Below, one piece after another: positions 44,918 through 53,870 of a DNA stretch of 64,000 nt. The translations under genes and the position numbers were made by a program. The notes beneath the pieces were generated by a model. It was not told the origin of the DNA, did no database searches, and saw only the letters and a program-made list of their open reading frames with translations. The DNA is from Paenibacillus sp. PK3_47 (GTDB lineage: Bacteria > Bacillota > Bacilli > Paenibacillales > Paenibacillaceae): positions 434,001 through 498,000 of the forward strand of contig NZ_CP026029.1 of assembly GCF_023520895.1 (NCBI RefSeq), in the 5' to 3' direction. Numbering within the stretch: position 1 is the stretch's first letter; each line of letters begins with the position of its first letter.

Positions 44918-46478
44918 GTTTCTGCTCCTGACGTTTCCGGCTGTCCTGCCGGTTATGGGGATGTTTACCGCTGATTTGCCGTTTCCGTGTTTTCATGAAA
45001 TGCAGCGGGGTCCGCAGGATAAGATCCTTTTGATCACCAGGCACAAACGGAGCCAGCGGAGCCAGATAGGGGACGCCGAGTGAACGCAGGCTGCATATAT
45101 GGGCAACCAGCATAATGCCGATGATAGCTATCCCGTACAGCCCCATAAAAGCTGCGACAAACATAATGACAAAACGCAGCACCCTGATGGATAAAGCCAT
45201 ATTGAATGCCGGTGTCGCAAAGCTGGAGATTCCCGTTAATGAAACGACAATGACCATCGCCGGCGAGACAATTCCGGCCTGCACGGCTGCTTGACCCAGC
45301 ACCAGGCCTCCGATAATCGATACGGTCTGGCCGATCGGGGAGGGCATGCGGATCCCCGCTTCCCGGATGATTTCAAAGGTGAATTCCATCATCAGCGCCT
45401 CGACGAATGCCGGAAATGGGACGCCTTCACGCTGTGCTGCCAGGTTAATCAGCAGCGGAGTAGGAATCATCTCCTGGTGAAAATTCAGTGCGGCAACAAA
45501 AATCGCCGGCCCGAACAAGGATATGAGCAGACAGATAAATCTTAAAATCCGGATCAGCGTCGAGATGTCGTATCTCTGATAATAATCCTCAACGGTATGA
45601 AAAAACATGAAGAAGGTAGAGGGAACAATTAGGACAAACGGTGTACCGTCCACGAACAGGGCAATCCGCCCTTCCAGCAAATTGCCGGCAACGCTGTCCG
45701 GCCGCTCGGTATTGTAGACTGTCGGAAACGGGGAGTTCCGTTTGTCTTCAATTAACTGCTCAATATAGCCCGATTCCAGGATGGAATCCACGTCGATGGC
45801 CTGAAGCTTTTTCCGGAAGGTCTGAAGGGTCTCTTCCTCGGCTAAGCCGTGGATATGCATGATCGACACATCCGTTTTGGTTACATTGCCGATGGTCATG
45901 GTCTCTACCCATAAATCCGGAGTCTTGACTCTGCGGCGCACCAGGGCAATATTGGTTCCCAGGGATTCGGTAAAGCTCTCCTTGGAGCCGCGGATGGCCA
46001 CCTGGGTAGCCGCTTCCGATACTGCCCTGGTCTCACCTCCGCTGGTGCTGGCGCTGATGGCCTCCTGCAGTCCGTTAAACAGGATCATTGTATCTCCTGA
46101 CAACAGACCTTCCAGCAGGCTGTTCAAGTCCTGCACCGTCTTCAATTTGCCGGTGCTGAGCGCCTTTTCCTGCACAAACCGGAACATCTCTGTCGTAGTT
46201 AATGCCGGGCCCTTGCTGTCTTTTAACGGTCCGAAGGACAGTCCATGCGTAATATATTCCTCCACCCGTTCCAGATCCGTGATGGCATTGAAGTATACCG
46301 CAGCCACTTGATGCACATCATCTACAGATTCATACATCCGGATGACAAGATCAGGGCTGTTGCCGAGCCTGGAACGGACCTCTTCCAGATTGCTGCCCAG
46401 ACTTATACTGAGCGGAGGACCTTCAGCAGCATTCCGCGTCTTCCCGGCTGGTGTCGATTGTGTTGTCCGGCTAGGCAT
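44907..46478 (-). CDS. gerKA: Spore germination receptor A subunit (GerKA-like)
   Basis: 523 residues. A soluble N-terminal half (SPDLVIRMYESVDDVHQVAA, then GSKESFTESLGTNIALVRRR) is followed by membrane helices from about residue 290; the conserved segment NLLEGRIALFVDGTPFVLIV and the C-terminal PFVPGDQKDLILRTPLHFMK identify a GerA-family A subunit. It oligomerises and acts as the ion channel of the receptor. It lacks the long charged extension seen on the SpoVAF protein of this window. ATG 46478 follows AGGAGGT by seven bases. Confidence 0.92.
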   Translation of the reverse strand: MPSRTTQSTPAGKTRNAAEGPPLSISLGSNLEEVRSRLGNSPDLVIRMYESVDDVHQVAAVYFNAITDLERVEEYITHGLSFGPLKDSKGPALTTTEMFRFVQEKALSTGKLKTVQDLNSLLEGLLSGDTMILFNGLQEAISASTSGGETRAVSEAATQVAIRGSKESFTESLGTNIALVRRRVKTPDLWVETMTIGNVTKTDVSIMHIHGLAEEETLQTFRKKLQAIDVDSILESGYIEQLIEDKRNSPFPTVYNTERPDSVAGNLLEGRIALFVDGTPFVLIVPSTFFMFFHTVEDYYQRYDISTLIRILRFICLLISLFGPAIFVAALNFHQEMIPTPLLINLAAQREGVPFPAFVEALMMEFTFEIIREAGIRMPSPIGQTVSIIGGLVLGQAAVQAGIVSPAMVIVVSLTGISSFATPAFNMALSIRVLRFVIMFVAAFMGLYGIAIIGIMLVAHICSLRSLGVPYLAPLAPFVPGDQKDLILRTPLHFMKTRKRQISGKHPHNRQDSRKRQEQKHED

Positions 46479-46571
46479 TACCAGCACCTCCTGCCTCTTA
46501 CTATTGTCCTCCCAGTCTCTTTTTATGCAGCTTATGGAATGTATGAGAACGGCCGGACACCCCCCGGCAAT

Positions 46572-46620
46572 ACAAAAAAGGCTGCCTGCCGCAGATTTCC
46601 CTCTGCTTCAGAACAGCCTT
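46572..46620 (-). terminator. Terminator after the flavin reductase gene
   Basis: AAGGCTG pairs with CAGCCTT at the ends of a longer imperfect hairpin (GCAGAGGG / TGCGGCAG part), followed by a run of T on the minus strand. Confidence 0.7.
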
Positions 46621-46641
46621 GCTCACAGCCGTATATCTAGT

Positions 46642-47682
46642 TTAGTGATCGTCTATCACGCCGAGCGCTTTATTCTTCTCTTTGAACCGGTCGTTATGTG
46701 AGGAGACGTAAGCAGCCTTGGGCGCATCCGGGTCCATGTACAGCTTGGCACTGTTCAGCGCCAGAACAGCATCCGTAAAGGTGCCGGCAATAAGGCGGAC
46801 CTTACTGCTGTAATCTACGAAATCTCCTGCCGCAAATACACCCGGCAGATTGGTTTCCAGTCTTTCGCTGACATTCGCGCACCAGTCGCCCATATCGAGC
46901 CCCCAATCCCGCAGCGGCCCGAAATCGCTCTTAAGCCCATGATTCACAATGACTGCGTCTACGGCAATCTGTTCAGTTACGCCGGATTCAATATGACTGA
47001 TCGTTACCTGGTCAATCATTTCACCATTGCTGCTGTGCAGCTGGCTGACTGTGTAAGGTACTCTAACCTCCACTGAGGAAGCCTTCATACGCGCAACATT
47101 CTTCTCATGACCGCCGAACTGCTCTCTGCGGTGCACAATCATTACGCTCTCGGCAATTCCCTCCAGCTCATTGGCCCAGTCGACCGCGGAGTCGCCCCCG
47201 CCGGAGATCAGCACCTTCTTGCCGCGGAACGGCTCCAGCTCCTGAACGGTGTAATGCAGATTGGTGACCTCATAACGGTCAGCGCCTTCAATCTCCAGCT
47301 TCGCCATCTGCAGGATGCCGTAGCCGATTGCCAGAATGACTGTCCGGGTCCAGTGCTGTTCACCTGTGGCCGCAGTCAGAATGTAAGTGCCGTCATCCTG
47401 GCGTGCCTGGGCAATAATCTGCTGACCCAGTATAATGGTAGGCTCAAAGGTACGTGCCTGCTGCTCCAGCTGTTCAATCAGCTTGCCGCAGAGCGTTGGT
47501 GTTACGCCGCCTACGTCCCAGATCATTTTCTCAGGGTAAATCAGCATTCTGCCCCCCAGCTCTTCCTTCGCTTCAATCAGCTTGGTCTTCAAATCCCTCA
47601 TTCCGCTGTAAAAGGCCGTATACATTCCGGCGGGTCCTCCGCCGATAATCGTCACATCATATAATTCCAGTTCGTTGTCCAT
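46642..47682 (-). CDS. Ferredoxin/flavodoxin-NADP reductase, type 2 (YumC/YcgT-like)
   Basis: 346 residues. FAD site [23 protein letters not shown](P) site [20 protein letters not shown], and C-terminal [20 protein letters not shown]. The fold is thioredoxin-reductase-like, but no CxxC redox pair is present, which marks the type 2 ferredoxin-NADP reductases. It follows the two iron-siderophore permease genes after 40 bases, so it may be in the same Fur-controlled unit and reduce ferric siderophore-linked partners; YcgT of B. subtilis is a Fur-regulated relative. That role is inferred from context. Confidence 0.85.
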   Translation of the reverse strand: MDNELELYDVTIIGGGPAGMYTAFYSGMRDLKTKLIEAKEELGGRMLIYPEKMIWDVGGVTPTLCGKLIEQLEQQARTFEPTIILGQQIIAQARQDDGTYILTAATGEQHWTRTVILAIGYGILQMAKLEIEGADRYEVTNLHYTVQELEPFRGKKVLISGGGDSAVDWANELEGIAESVMIVHRREQFGGHEKNVARMKASSVEVRVPYTVSQLHSSNGEMIDQVTISHIESGVTEQIAVDAVIVNHGLKSDFGPLRDWGLDMGDWCANVSERLETNLPGVFAAGDFVDYSSKVRLIAGTFTDAVLALNSAKLYMDPDAPKAAYVSSHNDRFKEKNKALGVIDDH

Positions 47683-47722
47683 GGTTATCCCTCCGGGTGG
47701 TTATGAATGTCCCTTAAGCAGA

Positions 47723-48757
47723 TTAGGATTTAGTACGGGCCAATAAGTAGAGAAAATACGGTGCGCCGATGACAGCTACAACAATACCGGTAGGAATCTC
47801 TGAAGGCTGCAGAATCCAGCGGCCGATCGTATCGGCTACGATGACAAGCAGGGACCCCAGCAGCGCCGATACCGGCAGCATCAGCTGATGCTTAGGTCCC
47901 ACAAGCCTCCGGGCGAGATGCGGGCCTACCAGACCGACAAAGCCGATCCCGCCGCTGACCGCAACGCTTGCTGCCGCCAGTCCCACGGCTGCGGCAAGCA
48001 GCTTGAACTGCTCTCTGCCCACATCTGCACCGAGACCGGTCGCAGTCTGCTGGCCCAGATTAAGCACATTCATCACTCTTGCCTTATAGATGACATAAGG
48101 CAGCAGGACTACTATCCAGGGCAGCAGGGACAGCACAAACTTCCAGCTGGTCCCCCATATACTGCCTGCCAGCCAGGTAGCCACGAACTGGTATTTGTCA
48201 GGGTCCAGGCGGAGTGTCAGCACAATCATTGCAGCGCTGATTCCTGCGGCAACAGCAACGCCGGTCAAAAGCAGCCGGACCGGCGATATCCCCTGATACC
48301 GCTTGTAAGCAAGCACGTAAATCAGCGCTGCGGTAAGCCCCGCTCCCGCAAAGGCGGCCAGCGGCAGCAAAAACACCGGTGCTGCCGAAGTGGCCTCATA
48401 AAAGGAAACCACCAGCATCACCATCAGGCCGGCTCCCGCATTAATGCCGAGTATTCCCGGGTCCGCCAGGTCATTGCGGAAAACACCCTGCATCACCGCA
48501 CCGGATACGGCCAGTCCTGCACCGATCAGCACTGAAATAACAATGCGCGGCAGCCGGAAGTCAAAGAGGATCAATTCCTGCTTGTCCGTCCCCCTGCCGA
48601 ACATCGTATTCAGCAGCTCCAGCGGGGTTAAACGTATGTATCCTGTATTCACACTGATAATAAAGGCAATGACAATCATTACGCCTAAAATAACCATCAC
48701 GGTGATTCCGCGTTTCTGTCTCGAAGATTCATAAGATAATACGGCCTGTCTCTGCAT
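47723..48757 (-). CDS. Iron-siderophore ABC transporter permease (FecCD family), second subunit
   Basis: 344 residues (345 if the GTG at 48760 is used) with about nine to ten membrane helices. FecCD motifs: RLPRIVISVLIGAGLAVSGA, DPGILGINAGAGLMVMLVVS, ISGGIGFVGLVGPHLARRLV-type segment (here AVSGGIGFVGLVGPHLARRL) and EIPTGIVVAVIGAPYFLYLL. With the next permease it forms the membrane channel of a siderophore importer such as YfiZ-YfhA. ATG 48757 has AAGGGA nine bases upstream and lies in the overlap TAGTGATG with the end of the first permease. Confidence 0.92.
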   Translation of the reverse strand: MQRQAVLSYESSRQKRGITVMVILGVMIVIAFIISVNTGYIRLTPLELLNTMFGRGTDKQELILFDFRLPRIVISVLIGAGLAVSGAVMQGVFRNDLADPGILGINAGAGLMVMLVVSFYEATSAAPVFLLPLAAFAGAGLTAALIYVLAYKRYQGISPVRLLLTGVAVAAGISAAMIVLTLRLDPDKYQFVATWLAGSIWGTSWKFVLSLLPWIVVLLPYVIYKARVMNVLNLGQQTATGLGADVGREQFKLLAAAVGLAAASVAVSGGIGFVGLVGPHLARRLVGPKHQLMLPVSALLGSLLVIVADTIGRWILQPSEIPTGIVVAVIGAPYFLYLLARTKS

Positions 48758-48759
48758 CA

Positions 48760-49827
48760 CTAAAGTTCCCTTCTTTCTTTCCGTGCCAGGTACAGAAAGA
48801 ACGGCACACCGATCAGCGCGATGATTGCCCCCAGCGGGACTTCCTGCGGCGGATTAATCATTCTGGACGTCAGATCAGCGAGAATGGCAAGCAGACTGCC
48901 GAGTACCGCCGAGCAGGGAATGATCCATCTGTAATCCACCCCTACCAGGTATCTGGTCAGATGGGGAATGATGAGCCCGATAAAGCCGACCGCTCCGACA
49001 ACAGCTACAGATGAGCCCGCCAGAACCAGGACGATTAGTGTACCTGCCAGCTTCACAAGGTTGGTCCGCTGCCCTAGGCCTTTGGCGATATCGTCACCCA
49101 GACTGAGCATCGTAATGGAACGCGATAGAACGACCGCACCGAGTATGGCAGCGCCCACCCAGGGAGCCATCAATTTAAGCTGGAACCATTTCGTTCCGGC
49201 TACCCCGCCGGCATACCAGAAGGCCAGGTCCTGTCCGATCTGAAAATACAGAGCGACACCTTCGCTGAGTGCAGAGAGCAGTGCGCTGAGCGCAGCTCCG
49301 GACAGTACCAGCCGGGCCGGTGTAAGCCCTCCCTTGGCAATTGAGCCGACACCGTAGACAATACCCGCACCGGCCCCCGCTCCCAGAAAGGAATATAGAA
49401 TCAGATACATGAAAGGCAGGTTTGGAAAAAAAGCAAAGCAGAGCGCCAGCGCAAAGCCTGCTCCCGCATTGATGCCCATGAGGCCTGAATCCGCCAGCGG
49501 ATTCCGGGTCATGCCCTGCATAATGGCTCCCGCCACCGCAAAGCTTGCACCAACCAGTGCAGCACCGAGTACCCGGGGCATCCGCAGCTCACGGATAATC
49601 TGGTGATCCGTAATGTCGGGGTTGAAGTGAAATACTGCGGTCCACACTACAGACAGCTTAATCTCTGCTGCCCCGAATGAGACCGAAACTGCGATACCGA
49701 GCGCCAGAGCAATCAGACCGCCGACCAATATCAGCGTTGCCGCCCAGGGACGCGAGCGAAGCTTCACAGGTTCCGTCCCTTGGAGAAGCGGATTGCCGGC
49801 CGTCGCCTGTTGATTCATGACTTTCAC
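48760..49827 (-). CDS. Iron-siderophore ABC transporter permease (FecCD family), first subunit
   Basis: 355 residues from GTG 49827, or 352 from ATG 49818; the Shine-Dalgarno position does not decide. About ten membrane helices. Motifs RMPRVLGAALVGASFAVAGA, DSGLMGINAGAGFALALCFA, AVGFIGLIIPHLTRYLVGVD and EVPLGAIIALIGVPFFLYLA. It heads the iron unit directly behind a perfect Fur box. No substrate-binding lipoprotein or FhuC-like ATPase is in the window, so these must be supplied from elsewhere. Confidence 0.92.
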   Translation of the reverse strand: MKVMNQQATAGNPLLQGTEPVKLRSRPWAATLILVGGLIALALGIAVSVSFGAAEIKLSVVWTAVFHFNPDITDHQIIRELRMPRVLGAALVGASFAVAGAIMQGMTRNPLADSGLMGINAGAGFALALCFAFFPNLPFMYLILYSFLGAGAGAGIVYGVGSIAKGGLTPARLVLSGAALSALLSALSEGVALYFQIGQDLAFWYAGGVAGTKWFQLKLMAPWVGAAILGAVVLSRSITMLSLGDDIAKGLGQRTNLVKLAGTLIVLVLAGSSVAVVGAVGFIGLIIPHLTRYLVGVDYRWIIPCSAVLGSLLAILADLTSRMINPPQEVPLGAIIALIGVPFFLYLARKERREL

Positions 49828-49843
49828 CTGTTTCCTATGAAAT

Positions 49844-49858
49844 TGATAATCATTATCA
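49844..49858. promoter_or_regulatory. Fur box (perfect 7-1-7 palindrome)
   Basis: TGATAAT-C-ATTATCA matches the Bacillus Fur consensus at every position. It stands 16 bases upstream of the GTG start of the first siderophore permease, so the operator should silence the unit when iron is plentiful. Confidence 0.93.
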
Positions 49859-49972
49859 TTGTTTTATTGTAATGAAAATGGAGCCTTTTGACAATGGACA
49901 AATCAAAATTGAACTATATAAAAAATATAATCAGCCAAAAAGGTGTTTTTTTTCAGCTGCAAACCGGACCCG

Positions 49973-50017
49973 GAAAAACCCCCGTGCTGTTCCTGGATCA
50001 GGACCTGCCGGGGGCTT
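49973..50017 (-). terminator. Terminator after the 105-residue protein gene
   Basis: AAGCCCCCGGCAGGTCCTG pairs with the CAGGAACAGCACGGGGGT arm on the minus strand, followed by four T. Confidence 0.75.
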
Positions 50018-50031
50018 ATTCCGGAAGCGGT

Positions 50032-50349
50032 TCAGCCTGTGACCAGCTGCTGTCTGCTGCCGAATATCTTGCGGATATAGCCTTGCATTTTGCCGATATA
50101 AGGAATAAACGGACTTCTGTCATACACATAACCCGACTGGGTCACAAGCTGCGTATAGATCAGGAATAATACAGCCCCAAGCTTCTTGTCAATGGCCTTC
50201 TCCTCTTCCACCAGGTCCGTAATCTCATCCAAAATCTCATATAACTGCGCAAAAGCGGCCTCATGAATTTGTTTTTGCCGTAAAGATTCAATGATACCGT
50301 TTGCAAGAGCATCTAAATGGACAGTAAGTTCCTGGAGTCTCTCATTCAT
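50032..50349 (-). CDS. Small helical protein of unknown function
   Basis: 105 residues, predicted mostly helical and acidic in the first 55 (IHEAAFAQLYEILDEITDLV then EEEKAIDKK), then a more hydrophobic segment (LGAVLFLIYTQLVTQSGYVY) and a basic tail. CAGGAGGTTACGCCG precedes the ATG, a strong ribosome-binding site, and a terminator follows, so it is very likely a real gene. No family was recognised. Confidence 0.7.
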   Translation of the reverse strand: MNERLQELTVHLDALANGIIESLRQKQIHEAAFAQLYEILDEITDLVEEEKAIDKKLGAVLFLIYTQLVTQSGYVYDRSPFIPYIGKMQGYIRKIFGSRQQLVTG

Positions 50350-50462
50350 CGGCGTAACCTCCTGCTGCTGTAGAATTAAAGCGGTCTATTCTATTTTATG
50401 CCAGCAGGTAGTAAGGCATGATTGAATACGGCTATTAATCCCTTAAATCCGCGCATTCGTCA

Positions 50463-50921
50463 TTATAGCAGCTGGACCATCTTAAGCATCCCCTGTGTAT
50501 AACGTCTGGCATACAGCAGATAGAAGACCAGCTGGAGCAGGAGGAGCATCATACTTACGATGAGAGCAGATAACACCACCAGTCCGGTGGCCCTGCTCCC
50601 TCTAACCTCCAGCGAAAACATATATATGTAAAAAAATCCGGAGATCAGCACGCTAAACATATGCGGGAGAAAGAACAGAATCCGCAGCGGTCTACGCATC
50701 TGTGCAGCGGCTTCCTGCGCAGTGATCCCGATTCCTCTCAGCTTCCGGTACCTGCGCTGCTCCGCTTCCAGCCCGCTCAAGACGCCAAAATGCAGGACCG
50801 CACAGGACGCAGCGTAAAACAAAACGCCGGCCAAGCCAATGACAACCATACCGAAGATTCCGGAATCCAGCTGTTGCCGGTATTCTCCCCATACTATAAT
50901 TCGAATATCAGGATGAGAATG
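50463..50921 (-). pseudogene. C-terminal remnant of a BceB/YxdM-type ABC transporter permease
   Basis: The frame is open from 50921 (just after an in-frame TAA) to 50463, about 152 residues. The sequence VLFYAASCAVLHFGVLSGLE followed by RRYRKLRGIGITAQEAAAQM and a hydrophobic end matches the last part of FtsX-like permeases of the bacitracin-resistance type, where a helix precedes an 'RY..L..IG' segment. At least 450 residues are missing, there is no start codon with a ribosome-binding site, and no ATPase or two-component genes are adjacent. It is most likely debris from a lost resistance module. Confidence 0.65.
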
Positions 50922-51001
50922 TTATATTTTTCACAGAAAAGAGTGTTGGCAAGAAGCGCAGAAGTGTCTCGATGTGGCTGGGGGCGGTGGAACGATTAGA
51001 C

Positions 51002-51190
51002 TAAATGGAATTTCTCCAACTAATTCTCCAATAAATACAGGTAATTCAATACTTAATGGAAAAACTCCACTTAATTGTGCTGGATAAGTCCCAAAAGGGC
51101 TCTTTCTGCCAAAATAGCAGGAGGAATTCCAACTAAAGCTCATAATTAGCTAAAAAGGAGCGGATTAAATGGAGGATTTCCCACTAGACT
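51002..51190 (+). repeat. Cluster of imperfect TGGA..TCCA repeats
   Basis: Similar 24-base segments: TAAATGGAATTTCTCCAACT (51002), TTAATGGAAAAACTCCACTT (51053), a half copy GGAGGAATTCCAACTAA (51119) and TAAATGGAGGATTTCCCACT (51167). The first two are 51-52 bases apart, and each has TGGA facing TCCA. The stretch 50922-51235 contains no gene. Confidence 0.5.
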
Positions 51191-51235
51191 TTGGAGCATG
51201 CACACTACATCGACTACTGTCTTATAAGTACTTAA

Positions 51236-51685
51236 TCAACTACTCTCTACTCCTCCATACGAAAGTATATGTATGCCCAATCCTAATCCTAAACGGGATA
51301 TCATTTGTACAGTTTCCACTGAAAGATCAAGGCCCATCTGGGCAAAATCTGACCGCAGGTAAGCATTTAGTCTGACTGTTTTATACTTCCGCTGCAGATA
51401 TTCAATTTGCTCAGAACAAGTTCTCAGCTTGTGCAGTAACAGCAGTAAAGATGCTTCCGGATCATGACTCTCATGACTCTCATCATCTTCACCAAAGCTA
51501 GTTTGCAGATGCCAGCTATCAGACGGTGCGGTCAAGTTTGTTCTTTTAGCTAAAACTTCTCCCTTCCGGGTGACTGAACTTGGAGAGGTGTGCAGCAACC
51601 GACTGATCTCAGCGAAATCCAAAGTGTCATCATAAATACTTAAAGTAAAGTTGCCATTCATCGACTCCATCTCCTCATTTTGCAT
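51236..51685 (-). CDS. DUF4279-like protein
   Basis: 149 residues from ATG 51685, which has AAGGAA seven bases upstream; the frame opens at 51727. The start GNFTLSIYDDTLDFAEISRL followed by the S..V..KGE turn (SPSSVTRKGEVLAKR) and WHLQTSF agree with DUF4279, a small family of unknown function. An acidic histidine/serine insert (EDDESHESHDPEAS) lies in the middle, and LYGLGIHILSYG-like text ends it. The start is five bases beyond the stop of the CPCC gene, so the two are co-translated. Confidence 0.7.
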   Translation of the reverse strand: MQNEEMESMNGNFTLSIYDDTLDFAEISRLLHTSPSSVTRKGEVLAKRTNLTAPSDSWHLQTSFGEDDESHESHDPEASLLLLLHKLRTCSEQIEYLQRKYKTVRLNAYLRSDFAQMGLDLSVETVQMISRLGLGLGIHILSYGGVESS

Positions 51686-51689
51686 CGGC

Positions 51690-52241
51690 TTATTCCTTAA
51701 GATATTTATGTACGCCCTCAGGGTCAACCACGAATGAGAATTGTTTATCCATCATACCCAATACGGCAAAATGGTCCTGTCCCTGTTTTAGTGTCATATG
51801 GTTAGGTGAACTATACTTTTCTTGGGTTCTAATCCCGTCATCCTCCCAAAAGCAGACTTGGCAAATATCATATTCTCCTGTTGACTGTAACGACTTGTAA
51901 CCACAGCACGGACAGGGAAACAGTTCTTCTTCCACACCCTCAACTACATGTACAGAGTTTAAAACTAAATGGATAAGCTTTGCTAAATATTCATTTCTCA
52001 CTCCGATGTACTGATTCTTTAATGCAGCCATTATTAAAGGATCATAAAGATGGCTAGTACACTCATGCTGCGGCTCATCAAACTGCAAAATCTCTTCCTT
52101 AAGTATCTCAGGAAAATTCTTAAACTCAGAGGATTCCTCAGTAAATCCCCACCAATCCATACAAATTTCCGTTCTATTTTCTCCTGACATTTTTTCCAGC
52201 GTATCGTTAATTAAAATATCTATAGCTTCTTCCCTTTTCAT
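51690..52241 (-). CDS. CPCC-family cysteine-rich protein
   Basis: 183 residues. The C-terminal third contains LFPCPCCGYKSLQSTGEYDI then CQVCFWEDDGIRTQEKYSSP, a zinc-binding CPCC domain with five cysteines; SPNHMTLKQG follows as usual. The first 110 residues are an acidic helical domain that was not recognised. ATG 52241 has GGGAGG upstream; the frame opens at 52307. Its pairing with DUF4279 is common in loci of small paralogous unknowns, and some authors link both families to toxin immunity; no toxin gene is visible here. Confidence 0.72.
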   Translation of the reverse strand: MKREEAIDILINDTLEKMSGENRTEICMDWWGFTEESSEFKNFPEILKEEILQFDEPQHECTSHLYDPLIMAALKNQYIGVRNEYLAKLIHLVLNSVHVVEGVEEELFPCPCCGYKSLQSTGEYDICQVCFWEDDGIRTQEKYSSPNHMTLKQGQDHFAVLGMMDKQFSFVVDPEGVHKYLKE

Positions 52242-52387
52242 ATAATCCTCCCGGATGCAGGTAATCCCCTTATACATACCACATCCCTCCCTCCTTGTCT
52301 CGCGCAAATGACCTGTTTACTCTTACAAATTACCAGGGTATGTACTATAATCTTCTGCAAAACAAAGCACAGAAAAGAGGGTTTGTG

Positions 52388-52933
52388 ATGCTGCCTGTTT
52401 TGGAGACGGACAGACTGCTGCTTAGGGCCTTTGAACTCACGGATGCAAGCAGCGTACAAGAACTTGCCGGAGATGTGGAAGTTGCAAGAACCACACTTTC
52501 GATCCCCCACCCTTACAGTCTTGAAGATGCTGAATCATGGATCAGTTTCATTACCGGCAGCAGCAATGAGGGGCAGGGTTATCCTTTTGCACTGGTAAGC
52601 AAGGACAGCAATCTGCTGATCGGATGCATGAGCATCAATGTGGCCCGCCCCCATCAAAGAGGCGAGCTCGCCTACTGGATCGGTCAACCTTACTGGGGAA
52701 AGGACTATGCCACCGAAGCAGCCAGGCGGCTTGTCCGGTACGGATTCGAAGAACTGGATCTGAATAAAATCTGGGCCGCCGCAATGAGCAAAAACATGGC
52801 CTCCTGGAGCGTCATGAAAAAAGCCGGGATGTACTTTGAAGGGGAGCAGAAGCAGCATATTTTGAAATGGGACCAATTCGAGGATGTCGTCTATTATGGA
52901 ATGACCAAAACGCATTACACGGGAGGGAACTAA
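52388..52933 (+). CDS. GNAT-family N-acetyltransferase (RimJ/RimL-like)
   Basis: 181 residues. LETDRLLLRAFELTDASSVQ is the usual RimJ/RimL start; the acetyl-CoA region is ELAYWIGQPYWGKDYATEAA, followed by RLVRYGFEELDLNKIWAAAM and SWSVMKKAGMYFEGEQKQHI. The true start is ATG 52388, which has AGAGGGT before it; the longer frame to 52295 lacks a ribosome-binding site. It ends one base before the aldo/keto reductase starts, so both are probably co-read. Confidence 0.88.
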   Translation: MLPVLETDRLLLRAFELTDASSVQELAGDVEVARTTLSIPHPYSLEDAESWISFITGSSNEGQGYPFALVSKDSNLLIGCMSINVARPHQRGELAYWIGQPYWGKDYATEAARRLVRYGFEELDLNKIWAAAMSKNMASWSVMKKAGMYFEGEQKQHILKWDQFEDVVYYGMTKTHYTGGN

Positions 52934-52934
52934 T

Positions 52935-53870
52935 ATGAAGACCAGAGTTTACGGCAGTACCGGCAAATCTGCATCGGAGATCGGTTTCGGCGCATGGCAG
53001 CTTGGCAATAGGCAGGACTGGGAAGCGATGGAGGACAATGCGGCCATCCGCCTCGTGCATGAGGCTTTGGAGCAGGGAGTCAATTTTTATGATACCGCTC
53101 CCAACTATGGACGCGGCAAAAGTGAGGAGCTGCTCGGAAAGGCTTTGTACGGCAAACGTGAAAGAACGGTGATCAATACGAAGTTCGGACACCCGGCTGA
53201 AGGCGGGAGCGACTACGGTGCGGCGCAGATCCGTAAATCGCTGGACAGCAGTCTGCAGCGGCTGCAGACGGACTACGTAGATTCCGTGCTCCTCCATAAC
53301 CCCCCGTTCGAGGTGCTGGATGGCAAGTACGGCCACTATGAGGTGCTGGAAAGCCTTAAGTCTGAGGGCAAAATCCTCTCCTACGGCGTTTCGGTCGATA
53401 CTGCTGCCGAGATGCTGGAGGTGATCCGCCATACGAACATAGGTGTTATAGAGGTGATGTTCAACATTTTCTACCAGGAGACTGCGGAGGCGTTCAACAT
53501 CGCCAAGGAGAAGGATATTGCCCTCATCATTAAGGTACCGCTCGACTCCGGCTGGCTCTCCGGCAAATACAGCAGTGAAAGTACCTTTTCAGGTGTCAGA
53601 AGCCGCTGGTCGCCGGAAGTGATCCGTAAACGTGCTGAACTGCTTGAGCAGATTAAATTTATAACGGACGAAAACACTACCATGACCATGGCTGCGCTAA
53701 GATTTATCCTCGCGTATCCCGAAGTCACTACTGTAATTCCCGGTGTGCGAAACAGTACCCAGCTTCATGAAAATATATCCGCCTCACACAGCGAAATGCC
53801 GCAGGAGCATGTGCAAAGACTTCAGGAGCTGTGGGAGAAAAAGATTAAGCATCAGAACCTGGGTTGGTAG
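52935..53870 (+). CDS. Aldo/keto reductase
   Basis: 311 residues, an NADPH-dependent TIM barrel. Catalytic pattern: aspartate and tyrosine in NFYDTAPNYGRGKSEELLGK, lysine in RERTVINTKFGHPAE, histidine in DYVDSVLLHNPPFEVL. The C-terminal cofactor part is TTVIPGVRNSTQLHENISAS. The substrate cannot be told; the short loop pattern is of the AKR class found with sugar or aldehyde reductases. It overlaps the convergent sigma-factor gene by 26 bases. Confidence 0.92.
   Translation: MKTRVYGSTGKSASEIGFGAWQLGNRQDWEAMEDNAAIRLVHEALEQGVNFYDTAPNYGRGKSEELLGKALYGKRERTVINTKFGHPAEGGSDYGAAQIRKSLDSSLQRLQTDYVDSVLLHNPPFEVLDGKYGHYEVLESLKSEGKILSYGVSVDTAAEMLEVIRHTNIGVIEVMFNIFYQETAEAFNIAKEKDIALIIKVPLDSGWLSGKYSSESTFSGVRSRWSPEVIRKRAELLEQIKFITDENTTMTMAALRFILAYPEVTTVIPGVRNSTQLHENISASHSEMPQEHVQRLQELWEKKIKHQNLGW

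Noticed and set aside
46490..46560. Sigma-G promoter before the gerK-type operon
   Set aside because: Some half matches (GCATA) exist, but no pair of boxes with proper spacing was convincing.
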